A DNA stretch of 64,000 bases from Halobacteriovorax sp. GB3 (GCF_028649655.1 NZ_JAQSLN010000003.1:992001-1056000); one strand, 5' to 3'; shown: positions 28,165-38,194, counted from the stretch's first letter. Notes: generated by a model from the sequence alone, not told the origin. A program made the numbers and translations.

Positions 28165-28737
28165 TTATTTAAATGAAATCGGTTGCCCGTCAAAGTCGAG
28201 AACTTCTGGATAAATTCCTTGAGCGTATCGAAGTACATCGATAACTTCACGAACACACCCAAGTCCTGCAGGAGTTGTGCTTACATAATCAACTCTCTTT
28301 TGAACTTCTATGCTAGCTTCTTTTGTTGTTGCAGCAAATCCACATCTCATAAGAAGAGGAAGATCAAAAAATTCATCTCCCATATAGAGAATTTCTTCAT
28401 CTTTAAAGCCAAGATCGAGAACACTTTTATAGGCCTCTCTCTTATCTTCATTTCCAAGAAATGCGAAATCAAGATTTAGATTTTCTTCAAATCTTTTTTC
28501 AACACCTAGAGATTTACCTCCTGAGATGACTCCTACTTTCAAACCTGCTCTCATAAGAAGTTTTAAACCATATCCATCATGAGTATGAAACATTCGGTTA
28601 AAACCATTTGGACCTTCATCGAACCAAATTTGGCCATTAGTTAAAACTCCGTCTATATCAAATGCACAGCACTTAATCTTTTTGAGTTTCTCTTCAAACT
28701 TCTTTGCAACATCTAAAAGTTCATCTCTTTCAAGCAT
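28165..28737 (-). CDS. kdsC: 3-deoxy-D-manno-octulosonate 8-phosphate phosphatase
   Basis: A HAD phosphatase that releases KDO from KDO-8-phosphate. The 190-residue C0-type HAD protein has motif I CCAFDIDGVLTNGQIWF, FHTHDGYGLKLLMRAG, motif II GVISGGKSLGVEKR, the KREAYKSVL lysine segment and motif IV YMGDEFFDLPLL. The late segment TTPAGLGCVREVIDVL is typical of KdsC. The start overlaps the kdsA stop (TAATG) and GAGG lies seven bases upstream inside kdsA. Last gene of the KDO operon, with its terminator just after. Confidence 0.92.
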   Translation of the reverse strand: MLERDELLDVAKKFEEKLKKIKCCAFDIDGVLTNGQIWFDEGPNGFNRMFHTHDGYGLKLLMRAGLKVGVISGGKSLGVEKRFEENLNLDFAFLGNEDKREAYKSVLDLGFKDEEILYMGDEFFDLPLLMRCGFAATTKEASIEVQKRVDYVSTTPAGLGCVREVIDVLRYAQGIYPEVLDFDGQPISFK

Positions 28738-29537
28738 TAAACAACCTCGTAAATCTTTAATAGAGTTTCAACGATACCTTTAATCTTTTTAAGATCAAGA
28801 CTTGTTGAAGCATCACTTTTGGCCTGATCAGGATTTGGATGACATTCCATAAAAACACCATCTGCACCTGCAGCAATAGCGGCCTTCGCAAGAACAACAA
28901 TTTGTTCACGCTTTCCACCAGTTGTCTTGCCCAGACCTCCTGGACGTTGAACACAGTGTGTAGCATCGTGAATAGCTCTAACACCAAAGCTCTTCATAAT
29001 TTGAAAACTCGCCATATCAACAACGAGATTATTATATCCAAATGAAGTCCCTCTTTCGGTGAGAAGGATTCTTTCTTTTGGAACAATAGAAGAGGCTTTA
29101 TCAACGATATTTCCCGTCTCTTCAGGAGAGAGGAATTGCCCTTTTTTAATTTTCAATTGACGACCGAATTTTTGACAAGCCTCAGCACCAGCGACAATCA
29201 TATCTGTTTGGCGACAAAGAAACGCTGGAATCTGTAGTGTATCGACAACACTAGCAACAGCATCAGCTTGATCAGGGCTGTGAAAATCTGTAATTGTTGG
29301 CAATCCAAATTCAGAATTTACTTTTTCTAAAATGCGAAGCCCCTCTTCGATACCTGGTCCACGGTAAGAAGAAATTGATGAGCGGTTAGCTTTATCAAAG
29401 CTTCCTTTAAAAGAAAGATTAATCTTATCCTCGAATTCTTCTAAATCTTTTTTAAGTGTTTCAGCAATTGTCATCGCGAGTTGTTCGCTTTCTAAAACAC
29501 ATGATCCAATAAAAAGGTCTAATTTATTTTTTTCCAT
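28737..29537 (-). CDS. kdsA: 3-deoxy-8-phosphooctulonate synthase
   Basis: Condenses PEP and arabinose-5-phosphate to KDO-8-phosphate for lipopolysaccharide. 266 residues. Conserved blocks: [84 protein letters not shown] and [14 protein letters not shown]. The Cys in GSCVLESE is at the position that marks the metal-dependent class; the metal-independent enzymes have Asn there (family knowledge). It overlaps pyrG by 14 bases at its start and kdsC at its end, so translation is coupled. Confidence 0.95.
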   Translation of the reverse strand: MEKNKLDLFIGSCVLESEQLAMTIAETLKKDLEEFEDKINLSFKGSFDKANRSSISSYRGPGIEEGLRILEKVNSEFGLPTITDFHSPDQADAVASVVDTLQIPAFLCRQTDMIVAGAEACQKFGRQLKIKKGQFLSPEETGNIVDKASSIVPKERILLTERGTSFGYNNLVVDMASFQIMKSFGVRAIHDATHCVQRPGGLGKTTGGKREQIVVLAKAAIAAGADGVFMECHPNPDQAKSDASTSLDLKKIKGIVETLLKIYEVV

Positions 29538-31137
29538 GATTATCCGCCTGTTCTACAAAAGTTTTAAAGAGTGGATGTGGTGAGTACGGTCTAGATTTAA
29601 ATTCTGGATGGTACTGACAAGCAATAAAGTAAGGATGATCCTTAATTTCAATTACTTCTACAAGGCCGAGTTCTTTATTTGTTCCTGATATGATCATACC
29701 AGCTTTATCTACTTTATCGACATAAAAGTTATTCACTTCAAGTCTATGTCTGTGTCTTTCTGAGATGTCATCTTCACCATAAACTTGACGAGCAAGACTT
29801 CCCTCTAAAAGAGTACAATCATAAGCACCAAGTCTCATTGATCCACCTTTAGAGCCCTCTTTCGACTGGCCTTCCATATAGTGAATGACAGGATCTCCAC
29901 CTGATTCAAATTCTTCAGATGTCGCTCTTTCTAGACCGACAACATTTCTACAAAACTCAATCATCGCAAGCTGCATTCCAAGACAAATTCCAAAGAATGG
30001 AACTTTATTTTCTCTTGCGTATTGAATGGCCCTAATTTTTCCTTCAGTTCCTCTTTGACCAAATCCGCCTGGAACGAGGATACCTTGAACAGAGCCTAGA
30101 ATATCATCTACTTTATTCTCGTCTTCTAAATCTTCAGCATCAATATAAACCGGTTCAAGTTGAAGCTGGTTAGCTAAAGCACCATGTTTTAGTGCCTCAT
30201 CAAGGGATTTATATGATTCAACAAGTTCAGTATACTTTCCAACAATTCCAATACGCACTTTTCTAAGTGGGTTTTCAAAATTGTAGACAACTTTCTCAAG
30301 GTCTTTAACTTTTGGCGTTGCTGCCCAAATTCCAAGAAGCTCTGTAACTCTTTGATCAAGTCCTTGATTATGAAAATTTAGTGGAACTTTATAAATAGAA
30401 TCAAGATCTACTGACTGAAAAACATTGTCTTTTGGAACGTTACAAAAAAGAGAAATTTTATCAATAATTGATTGGTCAATTCCACGATCAGAACGACAAA
30501 TAATAACATTTGGAAAAAGCCCCTGGGAACGCAATTCCTTTACAGAGTGCTGCGCCGGTTTTGACTTCAACTCTCCAGCGGCATCGAGATAAGGAATGAG
30601 AACAAGATGGACGAAGAGTACGTTTTCATGTCCAACATCGTGAGCAAACTGACGAATTGATTCAACAAATGGAAGGGATTCAATATCACCTACCGTTCCA
30701 CCAATTTCACCAATCAAAAGATCAGCGTTCTCAGCTGCCACGTGAATTCTTCTTTTAATTTCATCTGTAACATGTGGAACAACTTGAACAGTTTTTCCAA
30801 GGTACTCACCTTCTCTTTCTTTTTCAATAACACGAAGATAAACTTGACCTGTTGTGAAGTTACTCTCTTTTGAAAGAGTTAATGATGTAAAACGCTCATA
30901 GTGACCAAGGTCAAGATCCGTTTCGGCTCCATCATCAGTAACAAAAACTTCCCCGTGTTGAGTCGGGCTCATCGTCCCTGGGTCAACGTTAATATAAGGG
31001 TCCATTTTAAGCATATTAATCTTAATCCCTCTTCTTTCTAAAAGAGCAGCAATACTGGCAGCAGCTAACCCTTTACCAAGTGATGAGGAAACCCCTCCAG
31101 TAATAAAAATGTACTTTTTGTTACTTTTCTTGCTCAC
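29524..31137 (-). CDS. pyrG: CTP synthase
   Basis: Aminates UTP to CTP using glutamine and ATP. About 537 residues. The synthase domain opens with [20 protein letters not shown] (P-loop) and contains [33 protein letters not shown]-like and [14 protein letters not shown] segments. The amidotransferase domain has the nucleophile in [18 protein letters not shown] and the His/Glu pair in [14 protein letters not shown] start (31135-31137) with AAGGAG six bases upstream is chosen over a longer frame. It overlaps kdsB by 17 bases and kdsA by 14 bases. Its placement links CTP supply to CMP-KDO synthesis. Confidence 0.97.
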   Translation of the reverse strand: MSKKSNKKYIFITGGVSSSLGKGLAAASIAALLERRGIKINMLKMDPYINVDPGTMSPTQHGEVFVTDDGAETDLDLGHYERFTSLTLSKESNFTTGQVYLRVIEKEREGEYLGKTVQVVPHVTDEIKRRIHVAAENADLLIGEIGGTVGDIESLPFVESIRQFAHDVGHENVLFVHLVLIPYLDAAGELKSKPAQHSVKELRSQGLFPNVIICRSDRGIDQSIIDKISLFCNVPKDNVFQSVDLDSIYKVPLNFHNQGLDQRVTELLGIWAATPKVKDLEKVVYNFENPLRKVRIGIVGKYTELVESYKSLDEALKHGALANQLQLEPVYIDAEDLEDENKVDDILGSVQGILVPGGFGQRGTEGKIRAIQYARENKVPFFGICLGMQLAMIEFCRNVVGLERATSEEFESGGDPVIHYMEGQSKEGSKGGSMRLGAYDCTLLEGSLARQVYGEDDISERHRHRLEVNNFYVDKVDKAGMIISGTNKELGLVEVIEIKDHPYFIACQYHPEFKSRPYSPHPLFKTFVEQADNHGKK

Positions 31138-31891
31138 GCAAAACTCCTTCAAGTCTCTCAATATCTTCTGGCGTATCAACACCTAATAATGTCATATCTG
31201 TTTCAATGGCCCCTATGTTCATTCCAAGCTCGAGAGCTCTCAACTGTTCAAGCTTCTCTAGCATCTCAAAGCGAGAGGGAGCAGCTTGGCAAAATTGCTT
31301 TAAACATTCTGGACGGTAAGAATAAACTCCCACATGCAAGAACCAGTGAGTTTTTCCATTTGTTGAATCTCTATCAAATGGGATTTGGGCCCTAGAAAAA
31401 TAGAGACACTTACCTATTTCAGGAGTGTAGATTACCTTTACTTTATTCGGATCGAGAAAATCTCCATCTAAACCGTTCTCTTTTTTTACAACAGTTGTAA
31501 CTTCATAAGAACTTTCAAGATGGAATTTAGATAGATCTTCAATCAAGGAACTTTTTAGGAGTGGCTCGTCTCCTTGAACATTGATAATAAGATCAAAAGA
31601 CTGATCTGCATAAAAACGCTCATAGGCTAAACTGATTCTTTCAGAACCACTGACGACATCATCATCTACTCTAACAACGACTCCACCAAATTCCTTAACA
31701 TGTTCTTCAATTCGATCATCATCTGTTACGACGGCCGTTACAAAATCAATATCCGAAGCCTGTGCTTTTGCACAATTTTCATAAACTCTTTGGATCATGG
31801 ATTTTTTAGAGATGAGTGCCAAGGGTTTCCCTGGAAACCGAGAAGAAGCAAAACGAGCAGGAATAAGAGTAAGAACTCTCTTCTTTTCCAA
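31121..31891 (-). CDS. kdsB: 3-deoxy-manno-octulosonate cytidylyltransferase
   Basis: Activates KDO with CTP to CMP-KDO. 256 residues, normal length. The nucleotide-binding opening is [19 protein letters not shown], followed by [46 protein letters not shown] and the late [19 protein letters not shown]. The start is TTG with GGGAG seven bases upstream. First gene of kdsB-pyrG-kdsA-kdsC, all overlapping. Confidence 0.95.
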   Translation of the reverse strand: MEKKRVLTLIPARFASSRFPGKPLALISKKSMIQRVYENCAKAQASDIDFVTAVVTDDDRIEEHVKEFGGVVVRVDDDVVSGSERISLAYERFYADQSFDLIINVQGDEPLLKSSLIEDLSKFHLESSYEVTTVVKKENGLDGDFLDPNKVKVIYTPEIGKCLYFSRAQIPFDRDSTNGKTHWFLHVGVYSYRPECLKQFCQAAPSRFEMLEKLEQLRALELGMNIGAIETDMTLLGVDTPEDIERLEGVLREQEK

Positions 31892-31966
31892 AATAAAACT
31901 CCCTTTTCACGAAGGGCATAATTTAACACTTCTTACACCTTGGTGCAAAGGTCTGTTAAAATATAC

Positions 31967-32314
31967 ATGATGAAAAAAATAATTATTTTTTCCGCTATTT
32001 ATCTTGCCCCGATTATAATCTCTTTTGCCGGAGATTATAAGCGATCTGTTATTACCGATCCTTCGATTACGCGTCGTTGCAACTCACTAAGAGACAAGAG
32101 AATCGAGAAAATTAATTTAAAACAGCGCTATCAATCCCTACTTGCCAGAAATCGCAAGCTTCAAGGCATCACTCCAGACAATAAAAAAAGTGTAAAAAAG
32201 AAATTGATCAACACGGAGCGACATATACAAAATGAGCTCGAACTAGCGACTCTCAAGATCAGTCGGCTAGAAGAAGGCATTGTGCGTCAAGGGTGTCCAG
32301 GAATTTCTTTATAA
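31967..32314 (+). CDS. small exported hypothetical protein, about 115 aa
   Basis: Not recognised. Signal peptide (IIIFSAIYLAPIIISFAG) followed by a helical, strongly basic mature part with a predicted coiled coil (KKSVKKKLINTERHIQNELE) and one Cys pair (RRCNSLRD, RQGCPG). No Shine-Dalgarno lies close to the ATGATG; a TTACAC / TAAAAT pair (31933-31938, 31957-31962) could be its promoter, which would leave a very short leader. It is divergent from kdsB. Confidence 0.5.
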   Translation: MMKKIIIFSAIYLAPIIISFAGDYKRSVITDPSITRRCNSLRDKRIEKINLKQRYQSLLARNRKLQGITPDNKKSVKKKLINTERHIQNELELATLKISRLEEGIVRQGCPGISL

Positions 32315-32419
32315 AAAACCTCTAAATTCCGCTCATTTTGCCATGATGCAACTTTTCATCGCCCCACTCGCCCGATAAAATTTTCTTAAATAAAAATTGA
32401 GAAACGCACAACACACACT

Positions 32420-33889
32420 ATGAAAATGAAAACAACAACGACTCTGTTATTAAGTGGGCTCTTTTTAATAAGTCCAAAAATCATTCACGCCCAATCAACT
32501 GAGAGCAATCTTTCAAAAGAAGAACTCTATGTTCAAGAGCAGCTGAAAGAGAAATCTCTTGATGGTCCATCAAGCATTAAGTCTCTTGGTCTCCAAGCGG
32601 CCATTGAGCAGGGGCTTAGAAAGAATCACCTTCAAAAAGTTCGCGACTATCAACTTAGTCTACTCGATCTTAATTTCGAAGATGATAAAGAAAGTTTTTG
32701 GATGCCAAAGCTCTCTCTAAATCTTACGACTGAAGAACAAAGAATAACAACACTTACAAGTGGTAACAGTCAAACAGGCGAAACCAGTAAAGCAACAGTT
32801 GGAACCCTCTCTCTTGGATTTGATGACTATACGCTTTTTAATTGGGGTAAAGACTATCTCGCCTACCTTAATACAAAGAACACATTTTTTAGAGAGAAAG
32901 AAAAACTCAACGAGCAAAAGCGCGACTTAAAACATAGTATTATCATCTCATATTTCAATCTCTATCAACTCTTTCAAATTCAAGATGCCGCGAAAGACCA
33001 GCTCAGACACGCTTCTTTCATTTACCGTTTAAATAAAGAAAAGGCCTCTGTAAAAAAGATTAATGTTCAACAATACTACCAAGCAAGATCAGAGTATCTT
33101 ATTGCTCAAAGGGCCTATCACGAAGCTAAGGCAAATACACAAATTGCAGCTGAACAATTAGCGGAGCTACTTGGTGATGATGTTGGAACAGAATATGTAT
33201 TAGAAGATGAAGTCAATTACGAAAAGCTTCGCCTTTCTTATAACGAATCACTTAGCCTTGCTAAAAAACACAACCCAGCAGTTCTCGATGCTAAAACATC
33301 AATTGAAAACTCAATTCGAAGTGAAGAGATTACAAGAAGAGAAGATCTTCCCCTTCCTAAAATCTCAGTAAAACTTGGAGCTTACAATCATGTTTTTGGC
33401 AACGGCCAAGCTAGCACGACATTTTCAACAGGGACAAATAATAATGATGTTGAAGTCGTCGCAAGTATCAATGCCAGTTGGGCACTGACAGGAAAAGATG
33501 GTCTTCTCAATCGTAGAAAAAGAGAATTAGCTGAAGTTAATAAAATTTTAGCCTATAAGCAAAAAGATGCTTACACAAGAAGTGCTCATTCTTCGATAAA
33601 ACAAAGCTATAAAAAGATTCAAAAATTCCAAAACCTTATCGCAATCCTAGAGGCCAATATTCCTACTCTACAAAAGAGTTTCGATGCGGCTCTAGAGAAT
33701 TACCTCAATAAGAGAACCTCTTATAATGATTACCACCTCGCTCTTGAAGAACTTATTGAAGCGAGAAAGGAATTAGAAATTAATAAATTCCTCCATACCC
33801 AAGAAAAAATTCTTCTCGCCAAAGCAATTGGACTTGAAGACTTTCCTGGTCAAAATTTTGAAAAATTAGCTAAGCCGGTGAAGAGGTAA
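32420..33889 (+). CDS. TolC-family outer-membrane efflux protein
   Basis: A 489-residue precursor with a signal peptide (TLLLSGLFLISPKIIHA). It has two related halves with long amphipathic helices, each opening with the typical LQAAIEQGLRKNH or LSLAKKHNPAVLDAKTSIEN motif followed by beta-strand segments (MPKLSLNLT, LPKISVKLGAYN). This is the OEP/TolC layout, forming a trimeric outer-membrane channel for type I or RND export. No inner-membrane pump or adaptor gene is adjacent. No Shine-Dalgarno is visible before the ATG. It is followed at three bases by a probable barrel-protein gene and then purB. Confidence 0.88.
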   Translation: MKMKTTTTLLLSGLFLISPKIIHAQSTESNLSKEELYVQEQLKEKSLDGPSSIKSLGLQAAIEQGLRKNHLQKVRDYQLSLLDLNFEDDKESFWMPKLSLNLTTEEQRITTLTSGNSQTGETSKATVGTLSLGFDDYTLFNWGKDYLAYLNTKNTFFREKEKLNEQKRDLKHSIIISYFNLYQLFQIQDAAKDQLRHASFIYRLNKEKASVKKINVQQYYQARSEYLIAQRAYHEAKANTQIAAEQLAELLGDDVGTEYVLEDEVNYEKLRLSYNESLSLAKKHNPAVLDAKTSIENSIRSEEITRREDLPLPKISVKLGAYNHVFGNGQASTTFSTGTNNNDVEVVASINASWALTGKDGLLNRRKRELAEVNKILAYKQKDAYTRSAHSSIKQSYKKIQKFQNLIAILEANIPTLQKSFDAALENYLNKRTSYNDYHLALEELIEARKELEINKFLHTQEKILLAKAIGLEDFPGQNFEKLAKPVKR

Positions 33890-33892
33890 AAT

Positions 33893-34579
33893 ATGAAAAA
33901 TGTAATCGTCCTACTCTTTTTACTCGTGATTACCTTTTCTATGGCCAAAGGCCAAGAAGTTAATGAAGAGGTTCTCGATAGCGAACTTGTCCTTAAGTCT
34001 ATTAACGACCAAACAGGACTCACTTTCGAGCACTCAACAAGCGATGACAATTGGGTATTAAGTGGTGCCTACAATATCAATGGAGACCTTTTCAATGCAG
34101 TAGAACTCTCTGGTTTTGAAGCAAGTCTAGCTAAGAAGATGAATAGATATTATTTAGATTTCTATGCTGGTCAATTGACAACAAAAATTGAAGAAATTGG
34201 CTCAATTAATGAATCTGCATTTAGTGATCAAACTATCGACTTTGAAAACGATACAGTTTCGATCACACAATTTGGAGTTGGGCTTAAGTTGAGATCAACT
34301 CTCATTCAAGACTTTATCAACTCACCTAGTTACTTTGATACGATTTCAAGTCACCTTGTTTATGCCACAACAAGTGTTGGTGATGCCAGTTTTTCAGGCT
34401 ATGGACTAAAAGCAAGTTATGGTATCTATAAGAGGATGACTCAGAGTTTTCAAATGGGACTTAAAGCTGATTACCATCTCAATGTCTTTAAAAGAGATCT
34501 TGAAGAAGGGCAAACAATCAGTGATAGCTTCGTGGCCACATGGGTGACTCTAGGAATTGAAGCTTCAATCTACTTTTAA
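33893..34579 (+). CDS. probable outer-membrane beta-barrel protein, 228 aa
   Basis: Not recognised as a named family. Signal peptide (VIVLLFLLVITFSMAKG), then alternating beta-strand-like segments (WVLSGAYNING, FGVGLKLRSTLI, GYGLKASYGIY, FQMGLKADYHLNV) ending in an aromatic Phe (ASIYF), which is typical of outer-membrane barrels. It lies three bases after the TolC-family gene with AGAGG before its ATG and ends ten bases before purB. A joint role with TolC is possible but unproven. Confidence 0.6.
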   Translation: MKNVIVLLFLLVITFSMAKGQEVNEEVLDSELVLKSINDQTGLTFEHSTSDDNWVLSGAYNINGDLFNAVELSGFEASLAKKMNRYYLDFYAGQLTTKIEEIGSINESAFSDQTIDFENDTVSITQFGVGLKLRSTLIQDFINSPSYFDTISSHLVYATTSVGDASFSGYGLKASYGIYKRMTQSFQMGLKADYHLNVFKRDLEEGQTISDSFVATWVTLGIEASIYF

Positions 34580-34589
34580 AGGAATTCAT

Positions 34590-35843
34590 ATGATCCCTCG
34601 CTACGAGAAAAAAGAGATCTCTCAAATTTGGACAGAAGAGAATAAATTTAAAAAATTTCTTCAAGTTGAAATTGAACTCTTAAAAGCTCTCGAAAGCGAA
34701 AAGATGATTCCAAATAAAACTTCAGATGCTTTTGACCATGTGACAATTAATCTTTCTCGTATTCACGAGATAGAAAAGACGACAAGACATGACGTCATTG
34801 CTTTTTGCAGCTCTATAACTGAGCAAGTAGACCCCAATGTTTCAAAATACTTTCACTATGGAGTCACATCTAGTGACATCATAGATACGGCGCTAAGCCT
34901 TCAAGTAAGAGAATCACTCGATCTTATTTTACTTAGCTTTGAGAAACTTCTTAAGACCCTTAAAGAAAAAGCAAACCAACACGCTAATACTTTAACAATT
35001 GGTAGAAGCCACGGAATGTATGCTGAACCAATGAGTTTTTCACAAAAACTTATGGGCCACTACTTTGAATTTGAAAGAAGATACCAAGATCTCAAAGACT
35101 TTTATCATAAGGAACTAACGGCTCAATTTAGTGGTGCCGTTGGAAACTATACGATCTTAACAAAGGACGTTGAAAAGAAAGCGGCCCATGCTCTTGGACT
35201 TAAAGTTGAAGATTGTTCAACACAAGTTATTCCAAGAGATCGTCTAGCAAAACTTATTTCTATCACCGCTCTTTATGGTGCCGCCCTTGAAAGACTTTGT
35301 ATAGAGATTCGTCATCTTCATAGAAGTGATGTTGGAGAAATTCATGAGGGCTTTTCTAAAGGACAAAAAGGCTCATCAACAATGCCTCATAAGAAAAATC
35401 CGATTAGCGGTGAAAACCTATCAGGAATAGCGCGTATTCTACGCTCACATATTCACATTGCTCTTGAAAATACCCTTCTTTGGCATGAACGAGATATTTC
35501 TCACAGCTCTGCAGAAAGAATGTACCTACCAGATGCGATGGGACTTGTTCTCTACTCTCTTGAGAGACTTGACTCGACAATTGAAAACCTTGTTGTTCAC
35601 ACAGATAGAATGGAAGAGAGAGTAAAAGAGAATTTTACTTATCTATCAAGTTTCTACCTTCATAAAATTATAGATCAAACGGATCTTAGTCGTGAAGAAA
35701 TCTACCCGATTGTACAAAAGGCAAGCTTTGGAGCGAAAGGGGCAGAAGATTTTCACAAGATGATCAAAGAGGCGATCCCTTCACTCGAGTTGAAACTTCC
35801 AACATTTGAAGAGATCAAAAAGATTTTTCTAGCTAATCATTAA
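34590..35843 (+). CDS. purB: adenylosuccinate lyase
   Basis: Cleaves SAICAR and adenylosuccinate, releasing fumarate, in purine synthesis. 417 residues. Conserved blocks include RYEKKEISQIWTEENKFKKF, the TSSDIIDTALSLQ segment, GRSHGMYAEP and the fumarase/aspartase-superfamily signature GSSTMPHKKNPISGENLSG. The ATG at 34590 has AAAGGA six bases upstream and is chosen over the longer frame (34557), which overlaps the previous gene. The stop overlaps the convergent manC stop by four bases. Confidence 0.95.
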   Translation: MIPRYEKKEISQIWTEENKFKKFLQVEIELLKALESEKMIPNKTSDAFDHVTINLSRIHEIEKTTRHDVIAFCSSITEQVDPNVSKYFHYGVTSSDIIDTALSLQVRESLDLILLSFEKLLKTLKEKANQHANTLTIGRSHGMYAEPMSFSQKLMGHYFEFERRYQDLKDFYHKELTAQFSGAVGNYTILTKDVEKKAAHALGLKVEDCSTQVIPRDRLAKLISITALYGAALERLCIEIRHLHRSDVGEIHEGFSKGQKGSSTMPHKKNPISGENLSGIARILRSHIHIALENTLLWHERDISHSSAERMYLPDAMGLVLYSLERLDSTIENLVVHTDRMEERVKENFTYLSSFYLHKIIDQTDLSREEIYPIVQKASFGAKGAEDFHKMIKEAIPSLELKLPTFEEIKKIFLANH

Positions 35844-36913
35844 AGTAAATCTTCTCCTAGATCAGACTTCTTTAAAAACTCGACGATATTCTTTACTCGT
35901 TGCGAATCCTTCTTAGGTAGAACGACTACTGACTTTTCATTAGAAACTACAATGAGATCATCAACATTAATTAGAGAAACAAAGCGATCAGGCGTAAAAA
36001 CGATATTTCCTTTCGCATTTTCAAAGTAATGTCCCTTGGACTGAACAATTGTATTTTCATCTTGATCTTCAATTACTGATTCAAGAGCATCCCATGAGCC
36101 AAGATCATTCCAATCAAACTCAGCAGGACAAACACTTACCTTCTCAGACTTTTCCATAACCGCATAATCAATTGAGTCCTCTGGAATAGAATTATAAATT
36201 TCAGACAACTTTTGATCATCATTTAGATTTTCAAGCAGTGGATTGAAGAACTTTGAAATCTCAGGAGAATGTAACTCAAGCTCTTCTTTAAAAACAGAAA
36301 TTGGAGCGACAAACATTCCCGCATTCCAGTAAAAATTTCCTGAGCTTAAGTAAGCCTTAGCAGTTTCAAAATCAGGTTTCTCTTTAAATTGCTCTACACG
36401 ATAACCATTTTCAACTTGCTCACCACGCTGAATATAGCCAAAACCAGTATGCGGAAAATGAGGAACGATTCCAATCGTAACAATTTCTTTTCTAAGTTTT
36501 GCAATTTCCATCGCCTTAGTAATTGTCGACTGAAAACCAGTTGTATTTAAAATAACATGATCAGAGGGAACAACGACAATAAGATCATCATCAGATGCGC
36601 CATCTTTTATAAGCCTTGCCAAAGATAATAAAATACAAGGAGCTGTATTTCTTCCAGCAGGTTCAAAAATAATATTTTCTTTAGGAGAGAGATCTAAACT
36701 TGCTGCTTCAACAAGCTTTTCTTGTTCTTTAACTGTTACAATATAGCGATCATCAAAACCAACGAGATTATCAAATCGAGTGAGTGTCTGAGCGAGAAGC
36801 GGACGATCACCAGTTAAAGTTAAATATTGTTTTGGTTTTTGCTTTGTTGATTCTGGCCAAAAACGAGTGCCTTTACCACCGGCCATTACTAAACAATAAG
36901 CTTTTTTAGACAT
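35840..36913 (-). CDS. manC: mannose-1-phosphate guanylyltransferase
   Basis: Makes GDP-mannose from GTP and mannose-1-phosphate for surface polysaccharides. 357 residues, so it lacks the fused isomerase domain of long ManC proteins. Nucleotidyltransferase signature VMAGGKGTRFWPES, then KPKQYLTL, VVVPSDHVI, GFGYIQRGE, FKEKPDFETAKAYLSSG, YWNAGMFVAP, SIDYAVMEKSEKV and FDWNDLGSWDA. The Shine-Dalgarno AGGAG lies in a hairpin (36920-36936). Convergent with purB. Confidence 0.92.
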   Translation of the reverse strand: MSKKAYCLVMAGGKGTRFWPESTKQKPKQYLTLTGDRPLLAQTLTRFDNLVGFDDRYIVTVKEQEKLVEAASLDLSPKENIIFEPAGRNTAPCILLSLARLIKDGASDDDLIVVVPSDHVILNTTGFQSTITKAMEIAKLRKEIVTIGIVPHFPHTGFGYIQRGEQVENGYRVEQFKEKPDFETAKAYLSSGNFYWNAGMFVAPISVFKEELELHSPEISKFFNPLLENLNDDQKLSEIYNSIPEDSIDYAVMEKSEKVSVCPAEFDWNDLGSWDALESVIEDQDENTIVQSKGHYFENAKGNIVFTPDRFVSLINVDDLIVVSNEKSVVVLPKKDSQRVKNIVEFLKKSDLGEDLL

Positions 36914-36919
36914 AAAAAA

Positions 36920-36936
36920 TCTCCTAACGTAGGAGA
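36920..36936 (-). promoter_or_regulatory. hairpin enclosing the manC ribosome binding site
   Basis: TCTCCTA (36920-36926) pairs perfectly with TAGGAGA (36930-36936) around a three-base loop. Read on the minus strand, the downstream arm holds the AGGAG Shine-Dalgarno of manC, so folding would hide it. This could lower or regulate manC translation. Confidence 0.4.
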
Positions 36937-36970
36937 ATATTTTAGCATTGAAATTATTTAATGAAAACGC

Positions 36971-37660
36971 CTATTCAAAAGGCATAAAGTGATAGTCAGA
37001 ACCTTGAAAGAATGACTTATTTTTTAATACAAATTCTTTAGCTTCAGAAACACTATCAAATACTCCAACGCTAACTCTGTAATAAACACCGCGTCCTGGG
37101 ATGTCGACGTCATAGATAATTGGATCATAACCTCTAACAGTGACTGTACGCGCAAACTCTTCTGTTTTTAGCTTTGATTTATCGGCCATCAACTGAATCG
37201 TGTACTTCCCACTCCATTCACTCTTTTTAACATACTCTTTTTCGACAACATCTTCTTTCGCTGCTTCTGCCTTTGGAGCAGAAGCGACTGTTTCCATTTT
37301 CTCATCAGCTGTCTTCATTGAAGTTGGTTCGTTGAAAGATTGATCTTCCATTTTAAACTCTTCTTCAATTTTCTTTTTGATCTGTTCTCTGTATTTGTCT
37401 GTTTCTTCAGTTTTCGGTTGAGCTTTTTCTTCAACCATTTTCTCGACAAGTTCTTCATCTTGCGATTTAAACTCAATTGGTTTCTCAACCTTTTTCATTT
37501 CTTGCATCATTTGTGAGTTAATTCCGCTATCATTCATAGCGAACTCGCCTCCTACCTTTACTCCCAATAGAAACGAGACAAATGATGTAACGATCATAAT
37601 GAAAAAGATCGTGAACACTTCTTTTTTTGCAAATACATATACTTTCGTTTTATCTTCCAT
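36971..37660 (-). CDS. membrane-anchored SPOR-domain protein
   Basis: 229 residues. One N-terminal membrane span (EVFTIFFIMIVTSFVSFLLG), then a long acidic/basic low-complexity linker (about residues 45-145, Glu/Lys-rich), then a C-terminal SPOR domain (about 150-229, with WSGKYTIQLMADKSKLKTEE and YYRVSVGVFDSVSEAKEFV). SPOR domains bind denuded glycan strands of septal peptidoglycan, so a cell-division or cell-wall-remodelling role is likely. The Shine-Dalgarno is weak. It lies divergent from the Flp-pilin locus, across 208 bp that contain the locus promoter but no other gene. Confidence 0.82.
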   Translation of the reverse strand: MEDKTKVYVFAKKEVFTIFFIMIVTSFVSFLLGVKVGGEFAMNDSGINSQMMQEMKKVEKPIEFKSQDEELVEKMVEEKAQPKTEETDKYREQIKKKIEEEFKMEDQSFNEPTSMKTADEKMETVASAPKAEAAKEDVVEKEYVKKSEWSGKYTIQLMADKSKLKTEEFARTVTVRGYDPIIYDVDIPGRGVYYRVSVGVFDSVSEAKEFVLKNKSFFQGSDYHFMPFE

Positions 37661-37868
37661 AAGTCCATTTTAGTGGGCCTTAAAAAAACTGCAATTTATC
37701 TAATTACAGGAAGTTATTACCTACTAGGTTAATCTCCACACTAAAAGGGTCAACTTTCATGCTTCAAAAATGATTAACTTCCCCATATCGCAGCACTTCT
37801 CTTCATTTATGAATTGGCCACACTTTTGCTTTAGAACACACCTGTGACTTTCACGACTGGGAGAAAAT

Positions 37869-38039
37869 ATGAAAAGGAAAATTTTAAAAGACCAAAAAGG
37901 ACAAGGCGTTCTCGAATACATCATCATCTCAAGCCTTGTTGGAATCTTCTGTTTAGCCGCCATTGGAAAGTATGGAGAAGTTTTAAAGAAGAGAGTGAAC
38001 AATATGACGAATAAAGTTTCTCAAAGAGTCAGACTGTAA
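37869..38039 (+). CDS. Flp-type pilin, 56 aa
   Basis: A short protein with a basic leader and the Flp prepilin processing motif: after KDQKG the sequence is QGVLEYIIISSLVGIF, with Glu at +5 and Tyr at +6 of the presumed mature protein. It is followed by a hydrophobic span and a basic C-terminal helix (KKRVNNMTNKV). It is the expected size of a Flp/Tad pilus subunit. GGGAG lies five bases before the ATG. First gene of the Tad-like run; it overlaps the next gene (TAATG). Confidence 0.8.
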   Translation: MKRKILKDQKGQGVLEYIIISSLVGIFCLAAIGKYGEVLKKRVNNMTNKVSQRVRL

Positions 38040-38194
38040 TGATTCAGTTTTTCTTTTCTACAACTATGTTTTTAAGTTCATTTCTACTCATGCTCAAGCT
38101 TGTCATTTTTATGAATCACAAAAGTGATGAGCAATATAGAGACTGGAAGGTTTATGCAAAAAAGCAAGTCACTCTACTTGATCACAAAAAGTAA
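38039..38194 (+). CDS. small membrane protein, 51 aa
   Basis: Not recognised. One N-terminal membrane span (FFFSTTMFLSSFLLMLKLVI) and a short basic/acidic soluble tail. The start overlaps the Flp pilin stop (TAATG), suggesting coupled translation. The C-terminal part overlaps the start of the TadG-like gene by 41 bases. A role as a minor pilus-assembly component is inferred only from its position. Confidence 0.5.
   Translation: MIQFFFSTTMFLSSFLLMLKLVIFMNHKSDEQYRDWKVYAKKQVTLLDHKK

Noticed and set aside
37844-37854. CRP-like GTGA...TCAC before the Flp pilin gene
   Set aside because: The spacer is three bases, not the required spacing, and the site is next to the ribosome binding site.
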